DNA from: JAOPZW01 sp963807305
GTDB taxonomy: Bacteria; Actinomycetota; Thermoleophilia; Solirubrobacterales; Solirubrobacteraceae
Assembly (NCBI GenBank): GCA_963807305.1
Contig: CAWEBN010000001.1
Coordinates: 62,001 to 126,000 of the forward strand
DNA: 64,000 nt
Direction of reading: 5' to 3'
Shown: one piece after another, positions 7,084-16,382 of the stretch
Position numbering within the stretch: position 1 is the stretch's first letter
How the letters are laid out: every line of letters starts with the position of its first letter
The notes under the pieces: generated by a model
Seen by the model: the letters and a program-made list of their open reading frames with translations, nothing else
What the model was told of the DNA's origin: nothing
Databases searched by the model: none
Translations under genes and position numbers: made by a program

Positions 7084-8556
7084 ATGGCCACTGACACGAG
7101 CGACGGCCTGAGCACGGCGGTCCCCAGGACCGGCCTCGGCGTCGCCGACGTCCTCGCGACCCCGCGGGTGGCGCCGCCGCCCGCGACGCTCGAGGAGGCG
7201 CGCAGCGTCCCGGGCCGTCCCGAGCGCATCGCCGAGCTCGCGCGGCGCATCGAGTCCGAGGGCATCAAGTACGTGTTCTTCCAGCAGGTCTCGGTGACCG
7301 GCCGGGTCATGGGCAAGGGCGTGGTCGCGTCGTTCTTCCCGCAGGTCGCCGAGCGCGGCTACCAGCTCGTCTACGGGGCCACGGCCAACCTGTTCACCGA
7401 CCGCGCCGGCAACTACATCGGCTTCGGGCCCGAGGAGTCCGAGCTCGCGGCGGTGGCCGACCTCGACACCTTCGCCGTGCTGCCGTGGGACCCGCGCGTG
7501 GCCCGGGTCTTCTGCGACTGCTACGACACGGAGACCGGCGAGCTGCTCGACGCCGACCCGCGCCAGAACCTCAAGCGCGTCGCACACGAGTTCGAAACCG
7601 AGACCGGCTACCAGTTCCTGCTCGGCATCGAGCCCGAGATGATGTGGCTCAAGCGGCCCGAGGACGGGTCCGCGCCCGAGGGCGTCACGAAGCCCTACTG
7701 CTACCACATCCACCAGTTCGAGGAGCTTCGTCCGGTGCTGCTCGACGTCGTGGAGTACGGGCAGGCGCTCGGCCTGGACATGAGCTACGGCGACCACGAG
7801 GACGCGCCCGGGCAGCTCGAGCTCAACTTCCGCTTCGACCGGGCCCCGCGGACCGCCGACAACATCACCACCTATCGCCAGGTGTGCGCGGCCGTGGCGC
7901 GCAAGCACGGGCTGCTTGCGTCCTTCATGCCCAAGCCGTTCACCGGCGTCTCGGCCAACGGGCATCATCATCACTTCACGCTGATGGACACCGACGGGAC
8001 CAACGTCTTCCACGACCCCGACGGCCCCGCCCAGCTCTCGGAGACCGCGCGGCACTTCCTGGGCGGGCTGCTCGAGCACTTCGCCGCGCTCATGTGCATC
8101 GGCAACCCGACGGTGAACTCCTACTGCCGCATGTGGGACACCGGCTTCTGGGCGCCGATCTACAAGAACTGGGGCTGGCAGAACCGCACGACCACGGTGC
8201 GCGTGGCGTCGGGCGGGCGCTTCGAGTACCGCGGCGTCGACTCGTCGTGCAACCCGTATCTGACCGCCGCGGCGCTGCTGAGCGCGGGTCTCGACGGGAT
8301 GCGGCGCGAGCTCGACCCGGGCGAGCCCCAGCAGGGCAACACCTACGACCTGCTGCAGGAGGGCCAGGAGATCGAGCGCGTGCCCGACAGCCTCGGCGAC
8401 GCGCTCGATGCGCTGGCCGCCGACGACGTCGTCCGCGGCGCCTTTCCCGGCCGCCTGTACAAGGTCTTCGACCACTACAAGCGCGACGAGTGGGAGCGCT
8501 ACCTGGCGGCCGTCACCGACTGGGAGCGCGAGGAGTACCTGGAGGTGCTCCCCTAG
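7084..8556 (+). CDS. second glutamine synthetase family ligase, divergent paralogue
   Basis: A 490-residue paralogue of the preceding ligase with a ~40-residue extra N-terminus. Conserved points are GIEPEMMWL, DAPGQLELNF, NPYLTAAALLSAGLDG and a histidine-rich version of the glutamate-binding motif (SANGHHHHFTLMD). The catalytic acidic residues appear kept, so it is probably active on a different amine or acceptor from its neighbour. AGGAG sits 7 nt before the ATG. Two non-identical ligases in series suggest one for methylamine and one for ammonia or another amine (inference). It ends 2 nt before the amidotransferase start. Confidence 0.85.
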   Translation: MATDTSDGLSTAVPRTGLGVADVLATPRVAPPPATLEEARSVPGRPERIAELARRIESEGIKYVFFQQVSVTGRVMGKGVVASFFPQVAERGYQLVYGATANLFTDRAGNYIGFGPEESELAAVADLDTFAVLPWDPRVARVFCDCYDTETGELLDADPRQNLKRVAHEFETETGYQFLLGIEPEMMWLKRPEDGSAPEGVTKPYCYHIHQFEELRPVLLDVVEYGQALGLDMSYGDHEDAPGQLELNFRFDRAPRTADNITTYRQVCAAVARKHGLLASFMPKPFTGVSANGHHHHFTLMDTDGTNVFHDPDGPAQLSETARHFLGGLLEHFAALMCIGNPTVNSYCRMWDTGFWAPIYKNWGWQNRTTTVRVASGGRFEYRGVDSSCNPYLTAAALLSAGLDGMRRELDPGEPQQGNTYDLLQEGQEIERVPDSLGDALDALAADDVVRGAFPGRLYKVFDHYKRDEWERYLAAVTDWEREEYLEVLP

Positions 8557-8558
8557 GC

Positions 8559-9494
8559 ATGTGCGGGATCGCCGGGATCATCCACCGCAACGGCTCGAGC
8601 CCCATCGGCGACGAGATGACGAGCATGCTGCAGGCGATGAAGCACCGCGGCCCGGACTCGACCGGCTTCGCGCTCTACGGCGCTCCGACCGAGGAGTGGG
8701 TCATGCGCGTCAAGCTCGCCGACGCCAACACGCCGCGCGACTTCGACTTCGACGAGCGCCTGGCGCGCAACCGTGCGGAGGTGCAGCGCCGCCTGCGCGC
8801 CATGGGCGCCCGCTTCGACGGGATCGAGGAGCTCAACCCGACGACCTTCGACGTGCGCGTCGCCTACGACGCCGACGACCTCAAGGCGCTCGTCGACCAG
8901 GTGGAGGACGTCTCGCGAGACGCGGAGGTGCTCTCGCTCGGCCACTCGCTGGAGATCGTCAAGGACCTCGGCGATGCGCAGACGGTCTCGCGCGGCTACG
9001 GCCTGGAGCGCTTTCAGGGCACGCACGCGATCGGCCACGCCCGTATGGCCACCGAGTCCGACGTCGACATCTCCAACGCCCACCCCTATTGGGCCTATCC
9101 CTTCTCCGACGTCGCCGTGGTCCACAACGGCCAGCTGACGAACTACCACGGCTGGCGCCGGCGCCTGGAGCGCAACGGGCACCGCTTCCAGTCCGAGTGC
9201 GACTCGGAGATCATCGCCGTCTATCTCGCCGAGCGGATGCACGACGGCCTCTCGCTGGAGGACGCCATGCGCCAGAGCATGGAGGACCTCGACGGCGTCT
9301 TCACCTACATCTGCGTCACCGAGGACGCCCTGGGCATGGCCAAGGACGAGCTCGCGGCCAAGCCGCTCGTGCTCTACGAGTCCGACGACGTCGTCGTCCT
9401 CGCCTCCGAGGAGATCGCGATCCGCAGGATCATCCCGCGCGAGATCGACACCTACGATCCCTTCGAGGGCGAGGTGATGGTGTGGACCCGCTGA
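8559..9494 (+). CDS. mgsA: class II glutamine amidotransferase subunit of glutamate / N-methylglutamate synthase
   Basis: A 311-residue protein beginning MCGIAGI, so Cys2 becomes the N-terminal nucleophile that releases ammonia (or methylamine) from a gamma-glutamyl amide. Further Ntn-hydrolase markers are HRGPDSTGFAL, GHARMATESDVD and VVHNGQLTNYH. The length matches the separate GlxB/MgsA-type subunit, not the full GltB. Together with the next two genes it rebuilds the parts of GltB as three proteins, the organisation of N-methylglutamate synthase MgsABC. The symbol is assigned by this context and is an inference; a glutamate synthase-like function remains possible. Confidence 0.85.
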   Translation: MCGIAGIIHRNGSSPIGDEMTSMLQAMKHRGPDSTGFALYGAPTEEWVMRVKLADANTPRDFDFDERLARNRAEVQRRLRAMGARFDGIEELNPTTFDVRVAYDADDLKALVDQVEDVSRDAEVLSLGHSLEIVKDLGDAQTVSRGYGLERFQGTHAIGHARMATESDVDISNAHPYWAYPFSDVAVVHNGQLTNYHGWRRRLERNGHRFQSECDSEIIAVYLAERMHDGLSLEDAMRQSMEDLDGVFTYICVTEDALGMAKDELAAKPLVLYESDDVVVLASEEIAIRRIIPREIDTYDPFEGEVMVWTR

Positions 9495-10270
9495 CCTCCG
9501 AGCCCGCGACCTTCGACCCGCGCGGCCTCGTCGAGCTCGACGGTCGCGTCCCGCGGATCGCCGAGATCGACGGCGAGCGCGCGGTGCTCGACGCCGCGAG
9601 CCTCACCACCCGCAAGATCAACCTGGAGCTGCGCTGGCTGATCTACGAGCAGGGCGTGCGCGACGTGACCGTCCTCAACCCCGGCGCGCTGCACTCGCTC
9701 GGCGTGGGGATCCTGACCCGGTGCCGCATGACCTTCGAGGGCAGCCTCGGCTACTTCGGCTGCGGGCTCATCGACGGGCCCGAGGTCCACATCAAGGGCC
9801 GGGTGGGCTGGTCGGCCTGCGAGAACATGATGTCGGGCGTCGTCGTCATCGACGGCAACGCGGGCTCGCTGACCGCCGCGGCGCTGCGCGGAGGCGACGT
9901 GGTCGTCAAGGGGCGCGTCGGGGCGCGCACGGGCATCGACCAGAAGGGCGGCACGATCATCGTCGTCGGCGACGCGGGCTCGGCCACCGGCTTCATGCTC
10001 CAGCGCGGGCGCCAGATCCTCCTCGGCGACGTGGGGGCGGGGCTGGGCGACTCGATGTACGACGGGACCATCTACGTCGGCGGGCGCGTCAAGTCGCTCG
10101 GCGTCGACTGCGTGCCCGGCGAGTGGACCGAGGCGGACACCGAGTTCGTCGAGCGCAAGTTCCGCATCTACGACCTCGGCGCGCCGCCCGAGCTGCAGAA
10201 GTTCGTGTGCGGCAAGAAGCTCTACAACTACGACACGCTCGAGCCCTCCGAGCGGAAGCTGGTTCTCTAG
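9482..10270 (+). CDS. mgsB: GXGXG-domain subunit of glutamate / N-methylglutamate synthase
   Basis: A 262-residue protein made of the right-handed beta-helix domain that forms the C-terminus of GltB in classic glutamate synthase. Repeated glycine turns such as GSLGYFGCGL, GRVGARTGIDQKGG and GDVGAGLGDSMYDG show the GXGXG pattern. The GTG at 9482 lies inside the end of the amidotransferase gene (13-nt overlap), so the two are coupled. It is structural, holding the amidotransferase and FMN subunits together. The following gene starts 2 nt after its stop. Confidence 0.85.
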   Translation: MDPLTSEPATFDPRGLVELDGRVPRIAEIDGERAVLDAASLTTRKINLELRWLIYEQGVRDVTVLNPGALHSLGVGILTRCRMTFEGSLGYFGCGLIDGPEVHIKGRVGWSACENMMSGVVVIDGNAGSLTAAALRGGDVVVKGRVGARTGIDQKGGTIIVVGDAGSATGFMLQRGRQILLGDVGAGLGDSMYDGTIYVGGRVKSLGVDCVPGEWTEADTEFVERKFRIYDLGAPPELQKFVCGKKLYNYDTLEPSERKLVL

Positions 10271-10272
10271 CG

Positions 10273-11706
10273 ATGGCCGACGAGACCGCACCCGACCGCC
10301 GCACCGTTCTCGGGCGCAGCCAGATCTTCACCCCGGAGGTCATCAACGACATCCACATGAAGGCCGAGCTCGGGCGCTATCGGATGCGCGGGTTCTCGGC
10401 CTTCAAGAAGCTCCCGCACTGGGACGACCTCACGTTCCTGCCGGGCACGCTGACGCGCTTCGTCATCGAGGGCTACCGCGAGAAGTGCGAGACGAAGACC
10501 GTGCTCGGCGCGCGCTTCGCGGCCAAGCCGCTCGAGCTGGACATCCCGATCTACATCACGGGCATGAGCTTCGGGGCGCTGTCGCTGGAGGCCAAGATGG
10601 CGCTGGCCAAGGGCGCGTCGATGGCCGGCACCGCCACGTGCTCGGGGGAGGGCGGCATGATCCCGCCCGAGCGCGACCTGTCGACCAAGTGGTACTACCA
10701 GGTCATCCAGAGCCGGTACGGCTTCAACCCGCACCACCTCATGCTGGCCGACGGGGTCGAGTTCTTCATCGGCCAGGGCTGCAAGGTCGGCCTCGGCGGC
10801 CATCTCATGGGCCAGAAGGTGACCGAGCAGGTGGCCGAGATGCGCTCGCTGCCGGCCGGGATCGACCAGCGCTCGCCGGCGCGCCACCCCGACTGGCTGG
10901 GCCCCGACGACCTGTCGCTGAAGATCCAGGAGACGCGCGAGGCGACCAACTACGAGGTCCCGATCCAGCTCAAGCTGGGCGCGGCCCGCGTCTACGACGA
11001 CGTGCGCATGGCGGCCAAGTGCGGGCCCGATGTCATCTACCTCGACGGGGCCGAGGGCGGCACCGGAGCCGGGCCGCATCTCGCCGCCGAGGAGACCGGC
11101 ATCCCGCTCATCGCCGCCATCCCGGAGGCCCGGCGGGCGCTCGAGGACGTCGGCCTGGCCGACGAGATCGACCTCGTCGTCGCCGGCGGCATCCGCAACG
11201 GGGGCGACGTCGCCAAGTGCCTGGCCCTCGGCGCCGACGCGATCGCGATCGGCCACTCGGCGCTCATGGCGCTCAACTGCAACAAGGAGATCCCCGGGGT
11301 CACCGACTACGAGGGCACCATCGGGGTGCCCGCGGGCCAGTGCTACCACTGCCACACCGGGCGCTGCCCGGTCGGGATCACGACCCAGGACCCCGAACTG
11401 CGCAAGCGCCTGGAGGTCGACGAGGCCGCCCAGCGCGTCTTCAACTTCCTGCACACGCTCACCATCGAGGTGCAGATGCTCGCGCGGGCCTGCGGCAAGA
11501 CCAACGTCCACAACCTCGAGCCCGAGGACCTCGCCGCGCTCACCCTGGAGTCGGCCGCGATGGCCAAGGTCCCGCTGGTGGGGACCAACTACATCCCCGG
11601 CGTCACCGAAGAGCGCTCGCTGGCCGAGATCCAGCGGCTGCTCGAGCGCCACCTCGTCAACCCGATCGACGAGCTGCCGCTCGACGTCGCGACCGGACGG
11701 GACTGA
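10273..11706 (+). CDS. mgsC: FMN and Fe-S subunit of glutamate / N-methylglutamate synthase
   Basis: A 477-residue TIM-barrel enzyme corresponding to the synthase domain of GltB. It shows SFGALSLEAKMAL, the FMN/substrate motif DGAEGGTGAGP, GGIRNGGDVAKCLALGA and the iron-sulfur cysteine cluster CYHCHTGRCPVGI. It would reductively transfer the amino or methylamino group to 2-oxoglutarate, giving glutamate or N-methylglutamate. No NADPH-binding GltD-type subunit is adjacent, so electrons must come from elsewhere (ferredoxin or an unlinked reductase). Tight spacing with the previous genes supports one complex. Confidence 0.9.
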   Translation: MADETAPDRRTVLGRSQIFTPEVINDIHMKAELGRYRMRGFSAFKKLPHWDDLTFLPGTLTRFVIEGYREKCETKTVLGARFAAKPLELDIPIYITGMSFGALSLEAKMALAKGASMAGTATCSGEGGMIPPERDLSTKWYYQVIQSRYGFNPHHLMLADGVEFFIGQGCKVGLGGHLMGQKVTEQVAEMRSLPAGIDQRSPARHPDWLGPDDLSLKIQETREATNYEVPIQLKLGAARVYDDVRMAAKCGPDVIYLDGAEGGTGAGPHLAAEETGIPLIAAIPEARRALEDVGLADEIDLVVAGGIRNGGDVAKCLALGADAIAIGHSALMALNCNKEIPGVTDYEGTIGVPAGQCYHCHTGRCPVGITTQDPELRKRLEVDEAAQRVFNFLHTLTIEVQMLARACGKTNVHNLEPEDLAALTLESAAMAKVPLVGTNYIPGVTEERSLAEIQRLLERHLVNPIDELPLDVATGRD

Positions 11707-11709
11707 CCG

Positions 11710-12123
11710 ATGGCGGGTGCGGGCGAGTCCGAACGCCACGTCGCCATCGACGCCGAGGAGCTGGCCGGGCGGCGCTTCCCCTACCAGGAGGACCCCTCGC
11801 TGGTCGACGACATCGACCTCGTCGCGGCCACCCCGGGCGCCGACATCAACTGGCTCGAGGACGTCACGCTGCTCGAGGAGGAGGGCACGCCCGCCGTCTT
11901 CGACCGCTACTCGAACTCGTTCCTGAAGATCTACTTCCCGATCCCGCCCGGCCGTGAGGACGAGATCGCGCGCAAGGTGCTGATCACCCACCTGCGCTCG
12001 GGCAACTCCTACGGCATCGCGCTCAAGGAGGCGCACGCCAAGTTCCCCCAGCCCGAGCTCGGCCCGTGGGTCGAGGGCTCGCGCACCGTGGGAGAGGACT
12101 GGAAGGCACCCGTCTTCGAGTAG
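11710..12123 (+). CDS. uncharacterised small protein between synthase and FAD oxidase genes
   Basis: A 137-residue soluble, acidic protein with no signal peptide or membrane helix. Visible features are ELAGRRFPYQEDP near the start, an acidic stretch (VTLLEEEGTPAVFDRYS), FLKIYFPIPPGREDEIARKV and LGPWVEGSRTVGEDW near the end. It lies 3 nt after the FMN subunit stop and 3 nt before the FAD oxidase start, so it belongs to the operon. I do not recognise the family. Size and position suggest an extra subunit or chaperone of the synthase or the amine oxidase. Confidence 0.75.
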   Translation: MAGAGESERHVAIDAEELAGRRFPYQEDPSLVDDIDLVAATPGADINWLEDVTLLEEEGTPAVFDRYSNSFLKIYFPIPPGREDEIARKVLITHLRSGNSYGIALKEAHAKFPQPELGPWVEGSRTVGEDWKAPVFE

Positions 12124-12126
12124 GCG

Positions 12127-13404
12127 ATGGGCCGGACCGTCCCCTCCTCGGCCGGGCATGTGGTCATCGGCGCCGGCGTCCACGGGCTCTCGACCGCGTG
12201 GCACCTCGCGCGCCTCGGCGAGGACGTCCTCGTGGTCGACAAGACCGGCGTCGCCGCCGGCGCATCGGGCATCGCCTGCGGGGTGGTGCGCAACAACTAC
12301 TTCCAGCCCGCGATGGGCGAGCTCATGGCGGCCTGCGTCGAGGTCTGGGAGTCCGCGCCCGACGTCCTGCACTACCACGGCACCGGGTATCTGGCGCTCG
12401 GGCCGCCGGCGCAGGAGTCCGACCTGGAGGCGGTCTTCGAGCGTCAGCAGCGGATTGGCTACCCGTCGCAGCTGATCGTCGGCGAGGCGGAGGTCGCCGA
12501 GCACATGCGGGGCATCTACCCCGACTGGCGAGCGCAGGGGCTGAGCGTGTGCCTGCACGAGCACGCGGGCGGGTTCGCCTTCAACCGCGAGTCGATGATG
12601 GGCCTCGCCGGCCTCGCGCGCGCGGCCGGGGCGCAGATCGTCGAGGGCGTCGAGGTCACCGGCTTCGAGGGCGCCGCCGACGGCGCGGTCGATGCGGTGC
12701 TGACGAACGCCGGGGGCATCGAGGTGACGGGCGACGTGGTCGTCGCCGTCGGTCCCTGGATCCCCGTGCTGTGGGAGCAGCTCGGCCTGCCGGCGCGCGT
12801 GCTGGTCGCCGGCGAGGAGCGCGAGATGTGGACCTACTGGTACCTCCAGGAGGGCGAGGTGGCGGTGAGCCCCGACGCCTTCCGGACGGCCGCGGGCGCA
12901 CCGTCCCCGGTCCTCCACGTCGACAGCCAGACCGCCTCTGCACGACGACGACGGGCGACTCCTGACCGACGAGCCCTGGGGCATCTACGTCAAGCCAGAT
13001 CGCGACTGCGTCCAGGGCGGCGCCGAGCCCCTGCCGGTCGGGCCGTCGTTCGCGGTCGACCCCTATCCGACGGGCACCGTCGCCGCGGACTTCCCGGACC
13101 GGTGGTGCGCGGCGCTCTCGCACTGCCTCGGGCGCTTCGAGGGCGTTCGCGGCCGCTACCGACAGGTCCGCTCTGGCGGGGTCGGCGCCTTCTCGCCCGA
13201 CAACTTCCCGATCTTCGATCGCATGCGCCCGAACGTATACGTGGCCGCGGACTCCAACCACGGCTACAAGATGATCGCCGTCGGGCGCGAGATCGCCGGG
13301 GTGCTGACCGGCGAGGAGTCCTCGCTGCTGCGGCCCTTCGCCTACGAGCGCTTCGCGACCGGGGCGCTGCACCCGGTCTCCCACAGCCCGTACCCGTGGA
13401 GCTG
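12127..13404 (+). pseudogene. FAD-dependent amine oxidase (DAO/sarcosine oxidase beta-like), frameshifted
   Basis: The first ~270 residues show a Rossmann FAD site (VVIGAGVHGLSTAWHLA), the second conserved stretch GVAAGASGIACGVVRNNYF and a central domain. Reading then leaves frame at about 12931-12940 (ACCGCCTCTG). The frame one base on continues the same protein (LHDDDGRLLTDEPWGIYVK ... GHPVSHSPYPWS-like end) to the TGA at 13404. Removing one base there restores an open gene of about 425 codons and gives the spacing seen in the next gene (HxDxxxxLHxxDGR). So it is either a recent +1 mutation or a consensus error. Predicted role: oxidation of an N-methyl amino acid. Confidence 0.75.
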
Positions 13405-14668
13405 AGCGGCGCGGGACTGCCGGGGCGGGCGGCGTGCGTGGTCGTCGGCGGCGGCGTGCTCGGGCTGGCCGCGGCCGCGGCGCTGGCCCGCCGCGGCCAG
13501 GAGGTCGTGCTCCTCGAGAAGGACCGGGTCGGCGCGGGGGCCTCGGGGATCGCCGGCGGGATCGTGCGCGGGTATTACCGCTCCCCGGCGATGGCCGACG
13601 TGGTGCGCCGGTCGGTGGAGGTCTTCGAGTCCGCTCCGGAGCGCTTCGGCTTTCGTCAGACCGGCTACTTCGCGGTCGTCCCCGAGCGTCAGGTCGCAGA
13701 CCTCGAAGCGATCGCGGCCCAGCAGGCGCAGGTCGGCTACGCCTCCGAGCTCGTGCTCGGCGGCGAGCGCTGCGCCGACGTGCTCACCTGGCTGTGGCCC
13801 GACTTCGACGCCGACGGCGTGCAGGCGGTGCTGCACGAGCAGCGCAGCGGCTGGGCCGACACCTCCGCGACGATCCGCGAGCTCGCCGGGCGCGCGCGTG
13901 CGTCAGGGGTCGAGGATCCACGAAGGCGTGCGGGTCACCGGCGTGGAATGGGCGGGAAGCGGGGTCTCCGGTGTGGTCACCGAGCGCGGCACGGTCGGCT
14001 GTGACCTCGCCGTCGTGGTGCCCGGGCCGTGGGCGCAGGAGTGGCTGTCGCGCCTGCGCGCCGATCCCGCCGTGGTCGCGCTGTGGCGCGCGCAGGAGGG
14101 CGACTTCGCGCTGCCGGGCGTCGGGCTCCAGCCTCGCGCGGGGCGCGAGTCGCCCGTGGTCCACTTCGACCACGCGGGCCCGCTGCACGCCGAGGACGGC
14201 CGCGTGATCGTCGACGGGCCGTGGGGGATCTACTTCCGCCTGGGCCGGACGGGGACGAGCATCGTGGGCGGCGGCCTGCCCGAGCGCCTGGACCCCGCGA
14301 CGTCGCTCGAGCCCTATGGCGAGGCCAACCCCGCGCACGTGGCCGGCGCGGGCTTCGTCGAGCTCTTCACGGCGGGCCTGGCCCGCGCGCTCAAGCGCTT
14401 CCGCGGCGCCGGCGATCGCTGGGACGCGCGCCCGGGCGGCGGGGTCATCGCGCTGACGGCCGACGGGTATCCGGTGCTCGACCGCGTCGCGCCGAACGCC
14501 TACCTCATCCTCGACGGGGGCGCGGCCTTCAAGCTGCTCGCCCTCGGCGAGCTCGCGGCGAGCGACCTGCTCGACGGCGGGGAGCCGCTGCTCGAGCCCT
14601 TCCGGCTCGGGCGCTTCGGCACTGGCCGCGAGCACCCCGCGTCCGCGGGCCCGTATCCGTGGACCTGA
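13396..14668 (+). pseudogene. second FAD-dependent amine oxidase paralogue, frameshifted
   Basis: A tandem paralogue of the preceding gene, starting with GTG at 13396 inside its end. The FAD motif VVVGGGVLGLAAAAALA and GAGASGIAGGIVRGYYRS are intact. The frame is lost at a GGGG run (13906-13909), and the rest (RIHEGVRVTGVEW ... AAFKLLALGELAAS ... GPYPWT) continues one base on, to the TGA at 14668. Deleting one G gives a continuous ~424-codon gene. Both paralogues end PYPWS/PYPWT. Two neighbouring genes each with a single +1 indel is striking: either the pair is decaying or the assembly carries indels. It ends 18 bp from the convergent fhs gene. Confidence 0.75.
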
Positions 14669-14686
14669 CCAGACCGCGCGCGCCGC

Positions 14687-16366
14687 TCAGAACAGCCCGA
14701 TCGTGCGCCCGTTCTCGTCGATGTCGACGTTGAGCGCCGCGGGCGTCTTGCCGAGCCCCGGCATCTGCGTGATGTCGCCGCACAGCGGCACGAGCCAGCC
14801 GGCACCGGTGTAGGCACGGATGTCGCGCACCGGGAGGCTGAAGTTCTCCGGCGCGTTGAGCAGCTCGGGGTCGGAGGAGAGCGACAGGTGCGTCTTGGCC
14901 ATGCAGATGGGGAACTGGTCCAGGCCGTCGGCGGTGTACTGGCCGATCTTCTTCTCGGCCTCGGGATAGAAGTAGACGTCGGCGGCACCGTAGACACGGC
15001 GGGCGATCGCCTCGATCTTGTCCTGGATCGTCCAGTCGTCCTCGTAGAGCATCCGGAACTCGCTGGGCTCGTCGCAAGCATCGACCACCGCGGACGCGAG
15101 GTCGGCCGCGCCGATCCCGCCCTTGGCGAAGCCCTCGTTGGCCTCGGCCCGGAACGCGCCGGCCTCCTCGGCCAGGCGCTTGACCAGGTCGACCTCCTCG
15201 TTGGTGTCGCCGGGACGGCGGTTGACCGCGACCACGCACGGAACGCCGAACTGCTTGACGTTGGCCAGGTGGCGGCGGACGTTGGCCATCCCGCCCTCGA
15301 TCGCGGCGCGCGCGCGGGCCCGGTCGGTGCGCGGGTCGTCGTCGATTCCGCCGTGGTGCTTGATGGCGCGCACGGTGGTGACGAGCACGGCGGCGCTCGG
15401 GGCCAGGCCGCCGAAGCGGCAGACGATGTCGAAGAACTTCTCGGCCCCCATGTCCGAGCCGAAGCCCGACTCGGTGACGACGTAGTCGCCGAGCTTCATC
15501 CCGATGAGGTCGGCCACGAGCGAGTTGTTGCCGTGGGCGATGTTCGCGAAGGGGCCGCAGTGCATCAGGCACGGCTGGCCCTCCAGGGTCTGGATCAGGT
15601 TCGGCTTGAGCGCGTCCTTGAGCAGCACGGCCATGGCGCCGGCGGCGCCGAGATCCTCGGCGGTGACGGGGGCGCCGCCGTTGAAGGAGTGCGCGACCGT
15701 GATGGCGCCCAGGCGCCTGCGCAGGTCCTGCAGGTCGCGCGAGACAGCCATGATCGCCATCACCTCGGAGGCCGCGGTGATGTCGAAGCCGCTCTCGCGC
15801 GGGTAGCCGTTGGCGCGCCCGCCCAGCGCGACGGTGATCTGGCGCAGGGCGCGGTCGTTCATGTCCATCGCGCGCCGCCAGCCGACGCGCAGGGCGTCGA
15901 TGTGCAGCGGGTTGCCGTGCAGGATCGAGGCGTCGAGCATCGCCGCGAGCAGGTTGTTGGCCGCGCCGATCGCGTGGATGTCGCCGGTGAAGTGCAGGTT
16001 GAGGTCCTCCATGGGGACCACCTGGGTCATGCCGCCGCCGGCGGCGCCGCCCTTGATGCCGAACACGGGGCCCAGCGAGGGCTCGCGCAGGCAGGCGACC
16101 GGGGACTTGCCGATGACGCCGAGGCCCTGCGTGAGCCCGACCAGCGTGGTCGTCTTGCCCTCGCCGGCCTTGGTCGGCGTCATGCCGGTGACGCACACGA
16201 GCTTGCCGTTGGGGGCGTCGCGCATGCGGTCGAGGACGCCGAGGTCGATCTTGGCCTTGTAGCGCCCGTAGGGCTCGAACTCCTCCTCCTGGAGGCCGAC
16301 CTCCTCGGCGATGTCCTCGATCGGCTTGAGAACGGCTTCCTGGGCGATCTCGAGGCTGCTCTTCAC
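14687..16366 (-). CDS. fhs: formate--tetrahydrofolate ligase
   Basis: A 559-residue enzyme that makes 10-formyl-THF from formate, THF and ATP (or runs in reverse to yield ATP). The P-loop GEGKTTTLVGL follows TGMTPTKA near residue 60, and length and sequence are typical for Fhs. The GTG at 16366 has GGAGG 5-6 nt upstream. It is the last gene of the soxDAGB operon, 16 bp after soxB. That links oxidation of the N-methyl group to the folate pool: one-carbon units released as formaldehyde or formate can enter or leave 10-formyl-THF. Confidence 0.96.
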   Translation of the reverse strand: MKSSLEIAQEAVLKPIEDIAEEVGLQEEEFEPYGRYKAKIDLGVLDRMRDAPNGKLVCVTGMTPTKAGEGKTTTLVGLTQGLGVIGKSPVACLREPSLGPVFGIKGGAAGGGMTQVVPMEDLNLHFTGDIHAIGAANNLLAAMLDASILHGNPLHIDALRVGWRRAMDMNDRALRQITVALGGRANGYPRESGFDITAASEVMAIMAVSRDLQDLRRRLGAITVAHSFNGGAPVTAEDLGAAGAMAVLLKDALKPNLIQTLEGQPCLMHCGPFANIAHGNNSLVADLIGMKLGDYVVTESGFGSDMGAEKFFDIVCRFGGLAPSAAVLVTTVRAIKHHGGIDDDPRTDRARARAAIEGGMANVRRHLANVKQFGVPCVVAVNRRPGDTNEEVDLVKRLAEEAGAFRAEANEGFAKGGIGAADLASAVVDACDEPSEFRMLYEDDWTIQDKIEAIARRVYGAADVYFYPEAEKKIGQYTADGLDQFPICMAKTHLSLSSDPELLNAPENFSLPVRDIRAYTGAGWLVPLCGDITQMPGLGKTPAALNVDIDENGRTIGLF

Positions 16367-16382
16367 GGTGCCTCCATGGTCG

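Noticed and set aside
5584..8475. Very long open frame (963 codons) on the minus strand
   Set aside because: It is antisense to the two ligase genes, which have clear motifs. High GC third positions leave the opposite strand open; the translation is low-complexity Val/Gly/Arg/Ala.
10267..12984. 905-codon minus-strand frame
   Set aside because: Shadow of the FMN synthase subunit and neighbouring genes; no domain or start signal.
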